A stretch of 30,157 nt of DNA, taken from Bacillota bacterium (GTDB taxonomy: Bacteria > Bacillota > Clostridia > Oscillospirales > Acutalibacteraceae). The translations under genes were made by a program, and so were the position numbers. Numbering within the stretch: the first letter of the stretch is position 1; the number at the start of each line of letters is the position of its first letter. The notes beneath the pieces are model-generated. The model was not told the origin of the DNA, made no database searches, and saw nothing but the letters and a program-made list of their open reading frames with translations. This document shows positions 1 through 8,116 of the stretch, piece by piece. Where the stretch lies: contig JAEWBE010000089.1 of NCBI GenBank assembly GCA_023391275.1, positions 1-30,157 of the forward strand, given 5' to 3'.

Positions 1-209
1 AATCTTAAAATCATTTTTTTACGAAAATGGAGGCATAAAATATATAGAAAACAGTCAAAATCGAACAGCGGATTTTTTTAAACTTCGACAGCGGCATTTT
101 ATGGTACACCGGCCGACTTTTACTTATTGAACCGGTGTCGTTCTATAATATGATAACCGATAGAGTGGAAGTTACAGCCAAATTTAAAGAATCATTGGAG
201 TTGAAAACG

Positions 210-1667
210 ATGAATAAACAAAGCGAACTCAAAACCAACCTGACCATGCTGACCGATTTCTATGAAGTTACGATGGCCAACGGCTATTTTACTAACGGAT
301 ATCGGGACAAGATTGTTTATTTCGACATGTTTTTCCGTCAGGTGCCGGATGAGGGCGGATATGCAATCATGGCCGGCGTTCAGCAGGTTGTGGATTATCT
401 TGAAAATTTAAATTTTACCGATCGGGACATTCAATATTTCAAGGATTGCGGACTGTTCAGTGAGAATTTTATTGAGTATCTTGCAAATTTTCAGTTCAGC
501 TGTGATGTTTGGGCAGTACCGGAAGGAACTCCCATTTTTCCGGGGGAACCGATTTTAACGGTGCGCGGCCCTGTAATTCAAGCGCAGTTTATTGAAACCA
601 TGATTCTTTTGTCCATCAATCATCAAAGCCTGATTGCCACAAAGGCGAACAGAATCGTTCGCGCTGCCCAGGGCAGGGCCGTTATGGAATTTGGCTCGCG
701 CCGCGCTCAGGGCCCGGACGGAGCAATCCTTGGGGCAAGGGCAGCATATATCGGCGGCTGCTGCGGAACGGCATGCACCATTTGTGACCGCGACTTCGGG
801 GTTCCTGCGCTTGGCACGATGGCGCACAGCTGGGTGCAGCTTTTCGACAGCGAACTGGAGGCTTTCCGCGCTTACGCCAGAGAGTATCCGGACCATTGCA
901 CATTACTGGTCGACACCTATAATGTTTTAAAATCCGGTGTTCCAAACGCGATCAAGGTGTTTAACGAGGAATTGCTTCCACGCGGTTTGCGTCCCGCCGG
1001 AATCCGTATCGACAGCGGCGATATTACTTATCTTTCCCGAAAAGCGAGAAAAATGCTGGATGATGCGGGGTTTGAAGACTGTCAAATTTGTGCATCCAAT
1101 TCACTTGATGAATACATTATACGCGATATGCTGATGCAAGGTGCGTGCGTGGACAGCTTTGGAGTGGGGGAACGCCTGATTACGTCTTCCAGCCAGCCTG
1201 TTTTCGGCGGAGTCTACAAGCTTAGCGCCGTGGAGGATCAAAACGGAGTTATTACTCCCAAAATAAAAATCAGTGAAAATGTGACAAAAATTACCACGCC
1301 ATGCTTTAAAAAACTCTGGCGTTTGTTTGACCGTGAAAGCGGAAAGGCCATCGCAGATGTAATTACCCTGAGTGATGAGGTAATCGACGACACCAGACCG
1401 TATGAAGTTTTTGACCCCGATCATATCTGGAAGCGAAAAACGGTCGTGAATTTCCGCGCGGTGGATCTGCGTAGACAGATATTTGAAAATGGAAAATGTA
1501 TGATGGAACCGCGCAAGCTGAATGAAATCAAGGAATATTGCGCAGAGCAGGTGGACACGCTTTGGGACGAAGTGAAGCGCTTTGAAAATCCGCATCAATA
1601 TTATGTGGATTTGTCACAAAAGCTTTGGAATGAAAAAAACCATTTGATTTCCGAATACACCTATTAA
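210..1667 (+). CDS. pncB: Nicotinate phosphoribosyltransferase
   Basis: This cytosolic enzyme joins nicotinate to PRPP, using ATP, to make nicotinate mononucleotide in the Preiss-Handler NAD salvage pathway. The 485-residue product has the usual family length. It opens with the typical N-terminal block (NLTMLTDFYEVTMANGYF), carries GSRRAQGPDGA near residues 162-172, LGTMAHSW near 202-209 (His206 is the likely phosphorylated histidine), and FGVGERLITS in the C-terminal half. The reading frame is open 25 codons further upstream, but ATG 210 has GGAG at 197-200 and begins where family members begin, so I chose it. A TATAAT at 144-149 could be its -10 box; I see no good -35. The gene stands alone before rnpB. 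Family assignment is firm. Confidence 0.96.
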   Translation: MNKQSELKTNLTMLTDFYEVTMANGYFTNGYRDKIVYFDMFFRQVPDEGGYAIMAGVQQVVDYLENLNFTDRDIQYFKDCGLFSENFIEYLANFQFSCDVWAVPEGTPIFPGEPILTVRGPVIQAQFIETMILLSINHQSLIATKANRIVRAAQGRAVMEFGSRRAQGPDGAILGARAAYIGGCCGTACTICDRDFGVPALGTMAHSWVQLFDSELEAFRAYAREYPDHCTLLVDTYNVLKSGVPNAIKVFNEELLPRGLRPAGIRIDSGDITYLSRKARKMLDDAGFEDCQICASNSLDEYIIRDMLMQGACVDSFGVGERLITSSSQPVFGGVYKLSAVEDQNGVITPKIKISENVTKITTPCFKKLWRLFDRESGKAIADVITLSDEVIDDTRPYEVFDPDHIWKRKTVVNFRAVDLRRQIFENGKCMMEPRKLNEIKEYCAEQVDTLWDEVKRFENPHQYYVDLSQKLWNEKNHLISEYTY

Positions 1668-1712
1668 CAAGCCTTAAATATGTATAAGATTATGGTAAAA
1701 CAGGTTTAAAGG

Positions 1713-1741
1713 TTGACATGAAGCGCCAATTTGATTAAAAT
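1713..1741 (+). promoter_or_regulatory. Promoter of rnpB
   Basis: TTGACA at 1713-1718 and TAAAAT at 1736-1741 are separated by 17 bases. Transcription would begin about where the mature RNase P RNA starts, near 1750. Confidence 0.8.
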
Positions 1742-1749
1742 AACAATTA

Positions 1750-2092
1750 CGAGCAGACTGAGCAGCTGCGGACACAGTCCGAAAGGACGTGCCCGAGGAA
1801 AGTCCGAGCTCCACAGGGCAGAATAACGGCTAACGGCCGCCGGGGGCGACCCCAGGGAAAGTGCAACAGAGATATACCGCCGGAAACGGTAAGGATGGAA
1901 AGGCGAGGTAAGAGCTCACCAGCGCGCGGGAGACCGCGCGGCTCTGCAAACCCTATTCGGAGCAACACCGCAGAGGAACATGATGCGTCTGCCCGACGCG
2001 TTCCGAGAAGGTGGCATCGAGCCGTGATGGCAACATCCGGCCAAGATAGATGGCTGTTCACGACAGAACTCGGCTTACAGGTCTGGTCGCAC
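1750..2092 (+). ncRNA. rnpB: RNase P RNA, bacterial class A
   Basis: This is the catalytic RNA that removes 5' leaders from pre-tRNAs. The universal core is visible: GAGGAAAGTCC near 1796, and ACAGAACTCGGCTTACAG near 2063-2080, which forms helix P4 with the 5' region. The 5' end (GAGCAGAC at 1751) pairs with GTCTGGTC at 2081 to form P1. About 340 nt and the general organisation fit the class A form of Clostridia rather than the class B form of Bacillus. It has its own promoter upstream and an intrinsic terminator immediately downstream. The exact ends are approximate to a few bases. Confidence 0.96.
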
Positions 2093-2094
2093 TA

Positions 2095-2123
2095 AAAACC
2101 CGCTGTTTCAGCGGGTTTTCTTT
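2095..2123 (+). terminator. Intrinsic terminator of rnpB
   Basis: An 11-bp perfect stem (AAAACCCGCTG with CAGCGGGTTTT) encloses a TTT loop at 2106-2108 and is followed by CTTT. It directly follows the RNase P RNA. Confidence 0.93.
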
Positions 2124-2342
2124 ATGCCCTAACGGACTTCGAATGATACAAAACCGCTTGAAATTCGGAAAAATCCATGGGCCCTGCGGTACGATGAGAT
2201 AAAAAATTGTATATCTAGAGAAAATAATAATAAACCGGAAAATCAATAAAGAAAGGTTCAGAGTGAGAATATAAACAAGCTATAGTATACTAAAAATCCA
2301 ATTGGGACAACGGAAATTTAATAATAACTGATAAAGAATTTA

Positions 2343-2371
2343 TTGACGCATCGAAAACGCAGTGTTATAAT
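2343..2371 (+). promoter_or_regulatory. Promoter upstream of the LacI-family regulator
   Basis: TTGACG at 2343-2348 and TATAAT at 2366-2371 with a 17-base spacer. The predicted transcript would begin near 2378, giving a leader of about 310 nt before ATG 2691. Both candidate operators in this region lie downstream of the start point, so repression would be by roadblock unless another promoter lies closer. Confidence 0.7.
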
Positions 2372-2432
2372 CGGAAGCAGATGGAAACATAGGAATCTGG
2401 CATGGTTTTATAATCAACTGCTTCAAAAATAT

Positions 2433-2442
2433 AAAACGTTTT
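2433..2442. promoter_or_regulatory. Candidate LacI-family operator, copy 1
   Basis: The perfect palindrome AAAACGTTTT sits inside ATATAAAACGTTTTTG, which is repeated at copy 2. A central CG in an AT-rich palindrome is typical of LacI-family operators. Binding by the regulator at 2691 is inferred from proximity and repetition. Confidence 0.6.
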
Positions 2443-2583
2443 TGGTTCTGAATTTGTCATCAAACTCTATATCCCTTTGATGACATATTAGAAGGTTTAT
2501 TTGGAAAATATTGCTGAATACACGCAGAGAAGTTTAATAAAATTACGATGAAACGCTAAACAAGGTTTAAATACAAGTATTTG

Positions 2584-2597
2584 TGTAAGCGTTTGAA
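2584..2597 (+). promoter_or_regulatory. Candidate cre (catabolite-responsive element)
   Basis: TGTAAGCGTTTGAA agrees with the Firmicute CcpA consensus TGWAARCGYTWNCW at 13 of 14 positions. It lies 94 bases before the regulator gene. It could be a CcpA site or a divergent operator for the local LacI-family protein. Confidence 0.5.
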
Positions 2598-2643
2598 TGC
2601 TTATCGGTAAAAAAATTAATTCTTATATTTTTTAATATGATAT

Positions 2644-2653
2644 AAAACGTTTT
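2644..2653. promoter_or_regulatory. Candidate LacI-family operator, copy 2
   Basis: AAAACGTTTT in the context TGATATAAAACGTTTTTGAT, 47 bases upstream of the regulator's start codon. The context matches copy 1, and the reverse complement of copy 3 (GATATAAAACGTTTT). Autoregulation is the simplest reading. Confidence 0.65.
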
Positions 2654-2690
2654 TGATCATAGTAAGTAAATGAATGTTTCGGAGGTCATT

Positions 2691-3740
2691 ATGTCGTCCA
2701 CACTGAAAGACGTAGCCGCTTTGGCCGGAGTTTCGCTGACAACCGCTTCGAACGCAATTAATGAAAAGCCGGTGAATGCGAATACAAAGGAAAGAGTTCT
2801 GGATGCGGCGAAAAAACTGAAATACCATACAAGTTCCATAGGAAGAAATCTGATTAAGAATAAATCGAATGCCATCGGTATGATTATATTGAATTCTAAA
2901 AAGAGCAAAGATATTACAGAGGAAATCTCATATTATTATGCCATGATTAAGGGCGCGCTCGCGAGCATACAGCAGCATGATTATGTTTTCAACTTTGAAG
3001 TGATGTATTGGGAGGATATTGAATACACAGAATATTTTCCCCGCAAAGTATTCAGCAAGACGATTGATGGAATGATTTTAGTGCCTCAATTCATGTATAA
3101 TTACAGCTTTCTGCCTCTTCTGGAGGAAGAGCACTTCCCTTATGTAATCATAAACCCGAGCGTGAATATTCGGCCGGAATGCAGGGCTGTTATCGATAAT
3201 TTTCAGGGAGGCTACCTTGCGGCCGACCACTTGCTGAACCTGGGGCATAAAAGAATCCTGTTTATTAACGGGCCTGCGGACCATAAGGACTCCTATGAGA
3301 GGGAAAAAGGCTTTTTGGCACGGCTGCTTGAAAGCGGCATCCCGTATGACAAATGTAATATTTTATATTCGGATTTTACAAACAATGGCGGCTACACTCT
3401 TATGAAGAAAATTTTGGAGGAAAAGGGTAGGACATTCAGCGCAGTGTTCTGTGCCAATGACTATATGGCTTCAGGCGCCATGAACGCTATCTTTGAGGCA
3501 GGGTTCCGTATCCCCGAAGACTTCTCAGTAATAGGATTTGATGATACGGACATTGCCAAGTGTATTTATCCCGGTCTTACAACGGTTAAAAGTCCTGTTA
3601 AAGAATTGGGCTTTAAGGCGGCGGAAAGAATTTTTGAATTGATGAGCGACAAAAATGCCGAAAAAGATTTGCAGGAGATAAATCTTTCTCTCGACTTGGT
3701 GATAAGAGGATCGACCAAATGCAATACAAAGGATTTTTAA
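2691..3740 (+). CDS. LacI/GalR-family transcriptional regulator
   Basis: This is a sugar-responsive DNA-binding regulator of 349 residues, the normal family length. The first 25 residues hold the family helix-turn-helix (TLKDVAALAGVSLTTASNAI), followed by the hinge region and a periplasmic-binding-protein-like effector domain (NAIGMIIL near 65, CANDYMASGAMNAIFEAG in the second half, PEDFSVIGFDDTDIAKCIYPGLTTV near the end). ATG 2691 was chosen because GGAGG lies at 2681-2685; an in-frame ATG at 2670 lacks such a site. Copies of AAAACGTTTT lie before this gene and before the next one, so it probably regulates itself and the isomerase-like gene. The effector is unknown; a sugar or sugar derivative is expected from the family. 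Confidence 0.93.
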   Translation: MSSTLKDVAALAGVSLTTASNAINEKPVNANTKERVLDAAKKLKYHTSSIGRNLIKNKSNAIGMIILNSKKSKDITEEISYYYAMIKGALASIQQHDYVFNFEVMYWEDIEYTEYFPRKVFSKTIDGMILVPQFMYNYSFLPLLEEEHFPYVIINPSVNIRPECRAVIDNFQGGYLAADHLLNLGHKRILFINGPADHKDSYEREKGFLARLLESGIPYDKCNILYSDFTNNGGYTLMKKILEEKGRTFSAVFCANDYMASGAMNAIFEAGFRIPEDFSVIGFDDTDIAKCIYPGLTTVKSPVKELGFKAAERIFELMSDKNAEKDLQEINLSLDLVIRGSTKCNTKDF

Positions 3741-3818
3741 TTATCATCCCAGTTCAGCAAATATGTAAAGAGAAAGCGGATCCGGCTTAAACGGTTGAAA
3801 AATCGGCATGGTATTTTT

Positions 3819-3848
3819 TTGAAGACTCAATCTAAAACGTTTTATATC
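3819..3848 (+). promoter_or_regulatory. Possible promoter of the isomerase-like gene
   Basis: TTGAAG at 3819-3824 and TATATC at 3843-3848 with an 18-base spacer. The match is modest, but operator copy 3 fills the spacer, which is how a repressor would block it. Confidence 0.4.
3834..3843. promoter_or_regulatory. Candidate LacI-family operator, copy 3
   Basis: AAAACGTTTT between the regulator gene and the isomerase-like gene. Read on the minus strand its flank (TTGATATAAAACGTTTT) matches copy 2. Confidence 0.65.
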
Positions 3849-3875
3849 AATTCCAATCACCTGATAAAATGTCGC

Positions 3876-3907
3876 TTTCCAACTGTATTCAGCTGGAAAC
3901 GGCTTTT
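3876..3907 (+). terminator. Hairpin with T-run between regulator and isomerase-like gene
   Basis: TTTCCA-A-CTG pairs with CAG-C-TGGAAA around a TATT loop (3886-3889), with one mismatch, followed by CGGCTTTTTA. It could end the regulator transcript. Because it lies downstream of operator copy 3, it could instead attenuate the isomerase-like gene. Confidence 0.5.
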
Positions 3908-3943
3908 TATAGAAACAAATTAACTTAAAACGGAGGGCATAAA

Positions 3944-5260
3944 ATGAAAGCGTTGCTGGTACCGGTTTATTTCAAAAATGCGAATGATCAGGAGTTTACC
4001 CAGCAAGTAAAAACATTAAGAGAGCTGTTAAAAGATGAGGCTGAACTTTTGGAGCCGGTTGAGCTTGGCAGTGAATTGCCGGATGCGGATGCAGTTGTAT
4101 TTCCGGTACTGATTGGCGAAGCCTATAAGCAGATAGAAGCAATCCGGAAGATAAAACTTCCCTTTGTTGTGTTAACATCCGAATTCGGTACGGTTGCTAT
4201 GTGGGATTGGGAGATCGTTACATTTCTCAAGTCGCATGGGCTGAAAACATTTGCGCCTTATAATTTGGAAATGACGAAGACAATTTGCCGCGCGCTTGGA
4301 TTAAAAAGAGATTTGAAGCAGACGAAATTTCTCGTATTCCAGGATACTCCGGGAGAAGGAATGCAGGCTGATATATTCAAGCGCTTCTATTGGTGGGAAG
4401 ATGCCTGCTCTCAGGATATGGAGAAGAAATTCGGCGTTCAAATTATTAAAAAAAGTTTTAAGGAACTGGCTGAAACAGCAAAAAATATCACTGATGAGGA
4501 AGCGAAAAAGGTACTTGCAACCTGGGATTTCCATGCGGAATGTGTCTGTGAAAAATCCTTAGATAGCGCTGCCAAGATGTACATAGCGGTAAAAAATGAG
4601 CTTGATCAGGACAAAAGCATTAAAGGGGTTGGGATGAACTGTTTGAATGAGTCTTTTTATTCCGACACAACCCCCTGCCTTGCATGGAACATGCTGTATG
4701 AAAAAGACGGGATCATGTGGGCCTGTGAGGCGGACACGATTTCGTTAATGACGAAATATATTGTGAATAAGTCACTAAACGCTCCTATTCTGATGAGTAA
4801 TATTTATCCTTTCTTAATGGGAATGGCGGCGTTAAAGCACGAAAAAATCACCAGTTTCCCGGATATCAAAGAGCCGGATAACTGCATCCTTGTCGCACAT
4901 TGCGGTTACATGGGTCTGACATGCCAGTCTCAGGCCTCGGAATGGACCTTAAGGCCCAAGGCGTTGGAAATAGTTGATGAAAATGCAATTGCAATTGATG
5001 CCAGAATACCGGAAGGGAACATTACAATGGTAAAGCTTCACCCAAGCTTCGGTCAGTTATTTGTCGCGGGGGGAGTGCTTGAAGGATATGAGCAGTATCC
5101 CGGTTCGGACTGTAGGAATGGTGCCATTATAAGGGTGGAAAACGGTCATAAGCTGATGGATAAGCTTTATTCACATCACTGTTGCATCCTTACGGGCGAA
5201 AAAAGCGTCGAATTGGAAATGATGTCCAGAGTATTTGATATCAGTGCGGAGCATTTATAA
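3944..5260 (+). CDS. L-fucose/L-arabinose isomerase-like protein
   Basis: The 438-residue protein resembles the fucose/arabinose isomerase superfamily, cytosolic Mn-dependent aldose-ketose isomerases. Visible family-like segments are an N-terminal Rossmann-like half (VVFPVLIGEAYKQIEAI and LPFVVLTSEFGT), a central CLNESFYSDTTPCLAWNMLYE followed by WACEADTISLMTKYI, and HCGYMGLTC. The acidic residues in NES and CEAD may be metal ligands. It is shorter than classical FucI (about 590 residues), so the substrate cannot be named. GGAGGG precedes ATG 3944. It stands alone after the LacI-family gene, sharing its AAAACGTTTT operator, and is followed by a strong terminator. No sugar kinase, aldolase or sugar transporter is adjacent. 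The function as an isomerase is inferred. Confidence 0.75.
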   Translation: MKALLVPVYFKNANDQEFTQQVKTLRELLKDEAELLEPVELGSELPDADAVVFPVLIGEAYKQIEAIRKIKLPFVVLTSEFGTVAMWDWEIVTFLKSHGLKTFAPYNLEMTKTICRALGLKRDLKQTKFLVFQDTPGEGMQADIFKRFYWWEDACSQDMEKKFGVQIIKKSFKELAETAKNITDEEAKKVLATWDFHAECVCEKSLDSAAKMYIAVKNELDQDKSIKGVGMNCLNESFYSDTTPCLAWNMLYEKDGIMWACEADTISLMTKYIVNKSLNAPILMSNIYPFLMGMAALKHEKITSFPDIKEPDNCILVAHCGYMGLTCQSQASEWTLRPKALEIVDENAIAIDARIPEGNITMVKLHPSFGQLFVAGGVLEGYEQYPGSDCRNGAIIRVENGHKLMDKLYSHHCCILTGEKSVELEMMSRVFDISAEHL

Positions 5261-5282
5261 GATATTGCCCCCTGCAACCGGT

Positions 5283-5320
5283 AAAGCTGCCGAATTGTTT
5301 TCAATTGGGCAGCTTTATTT
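5283..5320 (+). terminator. Intrinsic terminator after the isomerase-like gene
   Basis: AAAGCTGCC (5283-5291) pairs with GGCAGCTTT (5308-5316). The inner AATTG/CAATT pairs enclose a TTTT loop, and TATTTTG follows. Confidence 0.9.
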
Positions 5321-5383
5321 TGTAAGGTGAACCCGGAAAAGATTTTCAAGATCGCTGCCTGAAATTCTTTTGTATAATGGACA

Positions 5384-5541
5384 AGGTTCCTTTCAGGAGG
5401 GAACTGAATCCGCAAAACGGCATGCATGCAATTTTTGGGGAGGGCGGATTCAGGAGTGCCAGAACGAGAAAGATATCCGGAGCGGTTGGAAAGGGGCGGA
5501 AATGAGCCCCAAGCGTTAACCTGCAGAGAAGGAAGATTCAG
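5384..5541 (+). ncRNA. Candidate structured RNA, family not recognised
   Basis: After a TATAAT at 5373-5378 (no clear -35) comes a purine-rich stretch with several strong pairings. GTTCC (5385) pairs with GGAAC (about 5400). CTGAATCCGC (5404-5413) pairs perfectly with GCGGATTCAG (5444-5453). GGGGC and GCCCC form a hairpin near 5493-5510. A second GATTCAG at 5535-5541 could compete for the same CTGAATC arm, and a T-run follows near 5547. I compared it by eye with common riboswitch classes (cobalamin, FMN, lysine, TPP, SAM, c-di-GMP, ydaO, fluoride, ZTP, THF) and found no match. The downstream gene encodes a flavin-binding-fold protein, but a separate promoter lies between. Confidence 0.35.
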
Positions 5542-5684
5542 CCATATTTTTTGTATCCTGCCGCATTATGCCCCGAAAATCCACTCGGTTTTTCGAGTTA
5601 AATATAGGGGACTACTGGGAGAACAGTTGCGAAAAAACGTTTGTGATGCATATTTTCCAGAATGTTCCATAATCCAAAATCAGC

Positions 5685-5712
5685 TTTACAATTTTGTGCA
5701 TTTTGATATAAT
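5685..5712 (+). promoter_or_regulatory. Promoter of the NimA-like gene
   Basis: TTTACA at 5685-5690 and TATAAT at 5707-5712 with a 16-base spacer. It lies about 90 bases before the start codon. Confidence 0.7.
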
Positions 5713-5804
5713 ATCTGTATTGCGCATACGGGCCGGGAGATGCGATATCATTTCGCTGTATGATAATTCATGTGATCAAAACCATATACTGAGGAGATGT
5801 TGAA

Positions 5805-6275
5805 ATGCGTAGAAAAGACCGGGAAATAACAGATCTTTTTGAATTGGAACAAATTATTTCAAAATGTAAAGTTTGCAGGCTGGGACTGTGTGAAAATAAT
5901 GTTCCCTATGTTGTTCCGATGAATTTCGGGTATGAACTGCAAGGCGGGGTGTTAACCCTGTACTTTCATTGTGCCAATGAGGGTAAAAAGCTGGATATCC
6001 TGAAGAATAATCCAACCGTTTGTTTTGAAATGGATTGTGGCCATGAATTAATCACGGGGAAAACGGCGTGCAGCTATTCCATGGAATATGAAAGCATTAT
6101 CGGAAACGGAAAAATAGAGTTTGTTGGCGACGCACAGGGAAAAATTACCGCGCTTTCAAAAATTATGAATCAGTATACCGGGAAAACGGAATTTGCTTTT
6201 GATGACAATGTGGTTGAACATCTTGTCGTACTAAAACTAACGGCTTCCAATTTTACGGGAAAAGGGCGTAATTGA
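5805..6275 (+). CDS. Pyridoxamine 5'-phosphate oxidase-fold, NimA-like flavoprotein
   Basis: The 156-residue protein has the split-barrel flavin-binding fold of the PNPOx/NimA group. Typical segments are the opening MRRKDREITD, a first strand pair around CRLGLCENNVPYVVPMNFGYE (residues about 25-45), YFHCANEGKKLDILKNNP (about 55-73), and a C-terminal half SIIGNGKIEFVGD. Family members bind FMN or FAD, and some reduce nitroimidazoles; the physiological substrate is usually unknown. GAGGAG at 5791-5796 precedes ATG 5805. It appears to be a single-gene unit with its own promoter. The transporter operon begins only after another promoter at 6335. Confidence 0.85.
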   Translation: MRRKDREITDLFELEQIISKCKVCRLGLCENNVPYVVPMNFGYELQGGVLTLYFHCANEGKKLDILKNNPTVCFEMDCGHELITGKTACSYSMEYESIIGNGKIEFVGDAQGKITALSKIMNQYTGKTEFAFDDNVVEHLVVLKLTASNFTGKGRN

Positions 6276-6334
6276 ATTTTTAGTATTGCAAAATTGCAAA
6301 TATGGTGATAGAATAAGTCTCAAAGCAAAGGCGC

Positions 6335-6364
6335 TTGACACACTGGGTTAGGCGTCTGTATTTT
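6335..6364 (+). promoter_or_regulatory. Promoter of the peptide transporter operon
   Basis: TTGACA at 6335-6340 and TATTTT at 6359-6364 with an 18-base spacer. It lies about 100 bases upstream of the binding-protein gene. Just before it, two direct copies of ATTGCAAA (about 6285-6301) may be a binding site. Confidence 0.6.
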
Positions 6365-6460
6365 TACCCGAATTGCTTTTTCGCGTTAAAGTGTTTTGAC
6401 GTGAAAGCTGTACACTGGCACTACATTGAAGAAGAGAATATAGGAAAAGAGGTTTTTGTA

Positions 6461-8068
6461 ATGAGAAAAACAAAAAGAGCCCTGGCTGTCGTACTGGCTG
6501 CTGTTATCGCATGCGCTGGCCTGACTGCCTGCTCCGGTTCCGGCGCAAGCAAAAGCGCAGCAACCGCAGCATCGGGGGCGGCCGCTTCCGCACAAACAAC
6601 CACAAAAAGCAGAGCGCAGGACACATTAATTTACGCACAGGGTGCCGACCCCAGAGGGCTTGACCCCGCACTTGTGGATGACGGTGAATCCGCAAAAATC
6701 ATGGTCAATATTTATGAAGGTCTTTTGAAATACAACAAAGATTCCACTCAGGTGGAACCCTGCCTTGCCGAAAGCTGGGATGTCAGTCCGGACGGCCTTA
6801 CATATACTTTCCACCTGAAAAAGGGCGTAAAGTTCCAGGACGGCACAGATTTTAACGCTGCCGCGGTAAAGACCAATATTGACCGCCAGCTGCCGCCAAA
6901 AGTGACCGAGGACATGTCCTATGCAAGCTTTGTGTTCGGCGCCGTGAAAGACGTTGAGGTTGTAGATGACAATACCGTAAAAGTCAACATGAAAACTGCC
7001 TGCACACCTTTCCTGAATAACCTTGCCATGAGCTTGGGCGCGCCGATGATCAGCCCGAAGGCACTGCAGGATAACAACAACAATGTGAACGAACATCCTG
7101 TCGGAACCGGGCCTTACACTTTCGTAAGCTGGACCAAAGGGCAGAATGTTGTGCTGAAGCGCAATGATAACTACTGGGGCACTAAAGCTTTGACTACCAA
7201 TGTCATCTTCCGGTTCATTTCCGACAACTCCGCCAGAGTGGTTGCTTTGAACAATGGTGAGGCGGATGTTATTGACGGAATCGACGCTACGGTGGTAGAT
7301 CAGATTAAAGGCGCGGGCAACCAGATTTATGAAGCACCGGGCATGAACATCAATTATCTGGCTTACAATACCACAAAGGCTCCTTTTGATAATGTCAAAG
7401 TACGTACTGCAATTTCTCAGGCAATCAATGTTCCTGAACTGGTCAAGAGCCTGTATCAGGGTTACGCAGACCCCGCAACATCCGTTATGCCGTCCTTTAT
7501 GCCGGGCTATGACGACAGCATCAAGCAGGCTGCGTTTGATCAGGCTGCTGCGAAATCCGCTCTTGCGGCCACGGGCGTTACAAAATTGCATATCATTACA
7601 TATACCAACCCAAGACCATACAATACCGCCAACGGCCAGGCACTTGCCGAAGCGGTTCAGGGTTACCTGAAGAATGCCGGTGTTACGGCGACAATCGATG
7701 CGTTTGACTGGACTACTTATAAGCAAAAGGTCAAAGCCGGCGATTATGATATCTGCTTCTATGGCTGGACGGGCGACAACGGCGACCCGGACAACTTTAT
7801 GAACCTGATGGCGGATAAGGATCCGACCATGAACGTGGCACGCTACAATAATCCGGCTTTCAAGGCATTGATTGACAAGGGAGTTGCCACTCCGGCCGGG
7901 GATGCGCGCAATAAGATTTATACGGATCTTGAGAAAATGGCTGCGGAAAACGCAGTTTGGCTCCCGATTTCCCATGGCAAAACACTTTGCGGGTACAGAA
8001 GCAACGTAAAAGATTTCTACTATCATATGACAGGCGTTGTGTTCCTCTCTGGTGTTTCCAAAAGCTGA
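6461..8068 (+). CDS. Peptide ABC transporter substrate-binding lipoprotein (SBP_bac_5)
   Basis: This is an extracellular solute-binding lipoprotein of a dipeptide/oligopeptide/nickel-type ABC importer, 535 residues. A basic, hydrophobic signal ends in a lipobox LTAC with Cys24 as the lipidation site, followed by an Ala/Ser-rich linker. The family 5 signature follows (AESWDVSPDGLTYTFHLKKG), then GTGPYTFVSW and DICFYGWTGDNGDPDNFM, the latter typical of Dpp/Opp proteins. I chose ATG 6461 because AGGAAAAGAGG precedes it and it starts at the signal peptide; the frame is open 42 codons further up. It heads the operon with the two permeases and two ATPases. A hairpin after the gene probably favours higher expression of this subunit. 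Substrate is not deducible beyond peptides or a similar ligand. Confidence 0.95.
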   Translation: MRKTKRALAVVLAAVIACAGLTACSGSGASKSAATAASGAAASAQTTTKSRAQDTLIYAQGADPRGLDPALVDDGESAKIMVNIYEGLLKYNKDSTQVEPCLAESWDVSPDGLTYTFHLKKGVKFQDGTDFNAAAVKTNIDRQLPPKVTEDMSYASFVFGAVKDVEVVDDNTVKVNMKTACTPFLNNLAMSLGAPMISPKALQDNNNNVNEHPVGTGPYTFVSWTKGQNVVLKRNDNYWGTKALTTNVIFRFISDNSARVVALNNGEADVIDGIDATVVDQIKGAGNQIYEAPGMNINYLAYNTTKAPFDNVKVRTAISQAINVPELVKSLYQGYADPATSVMPSFMPGYDDSIKQAAFDQAAAKSALAATGVTKLHIITYTNPRPYNTANGQALAEAVQGYLKNAGVTATIDAFDWTTYKQKVKAGDYDICFYGWTGDNGDPDNFMNLMADKDPTMNVARYNNPAFKALIDKGVATPAGDARNKIYTDLEKMAAENAVWLPISHGKTLCGYRSNVKDFYYHMTGVVFLSGVSKS

Positions 8069-8116
8069 CGGATAACTGTAAATATACACAGAGTATCTGG
8101 CTGAATGTTTCAATCC

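Larger units (their letters stand above)
2124..2690. other. Long regulatory leader, no gene seen
   Basis: I see no convincing protein gene in this AT-rich stretch. It holds a consensus promoter at 2343-2371, two copies of an AAAACGTTTT palindrome, a cre-like box at 2584-2597, and an inverted repeat AAACGCT (2551-2557) / AGCGTTT (2588-2594) around an AAATACAAGTATTT palindrome near 2570. Together they suggest a long regulated 5' untranslated region for the LacI-family gene. Confidence 0.6.

Noticed and set aside
5426..5803. Open frame of 125 codons on the plus strand between the isomerase-like gene and the NimA-like gene
   Set aside because: No ribosome binding site, composition unlike a protein, and it runs through the RNA-like hairpins and the promoter at 5685.
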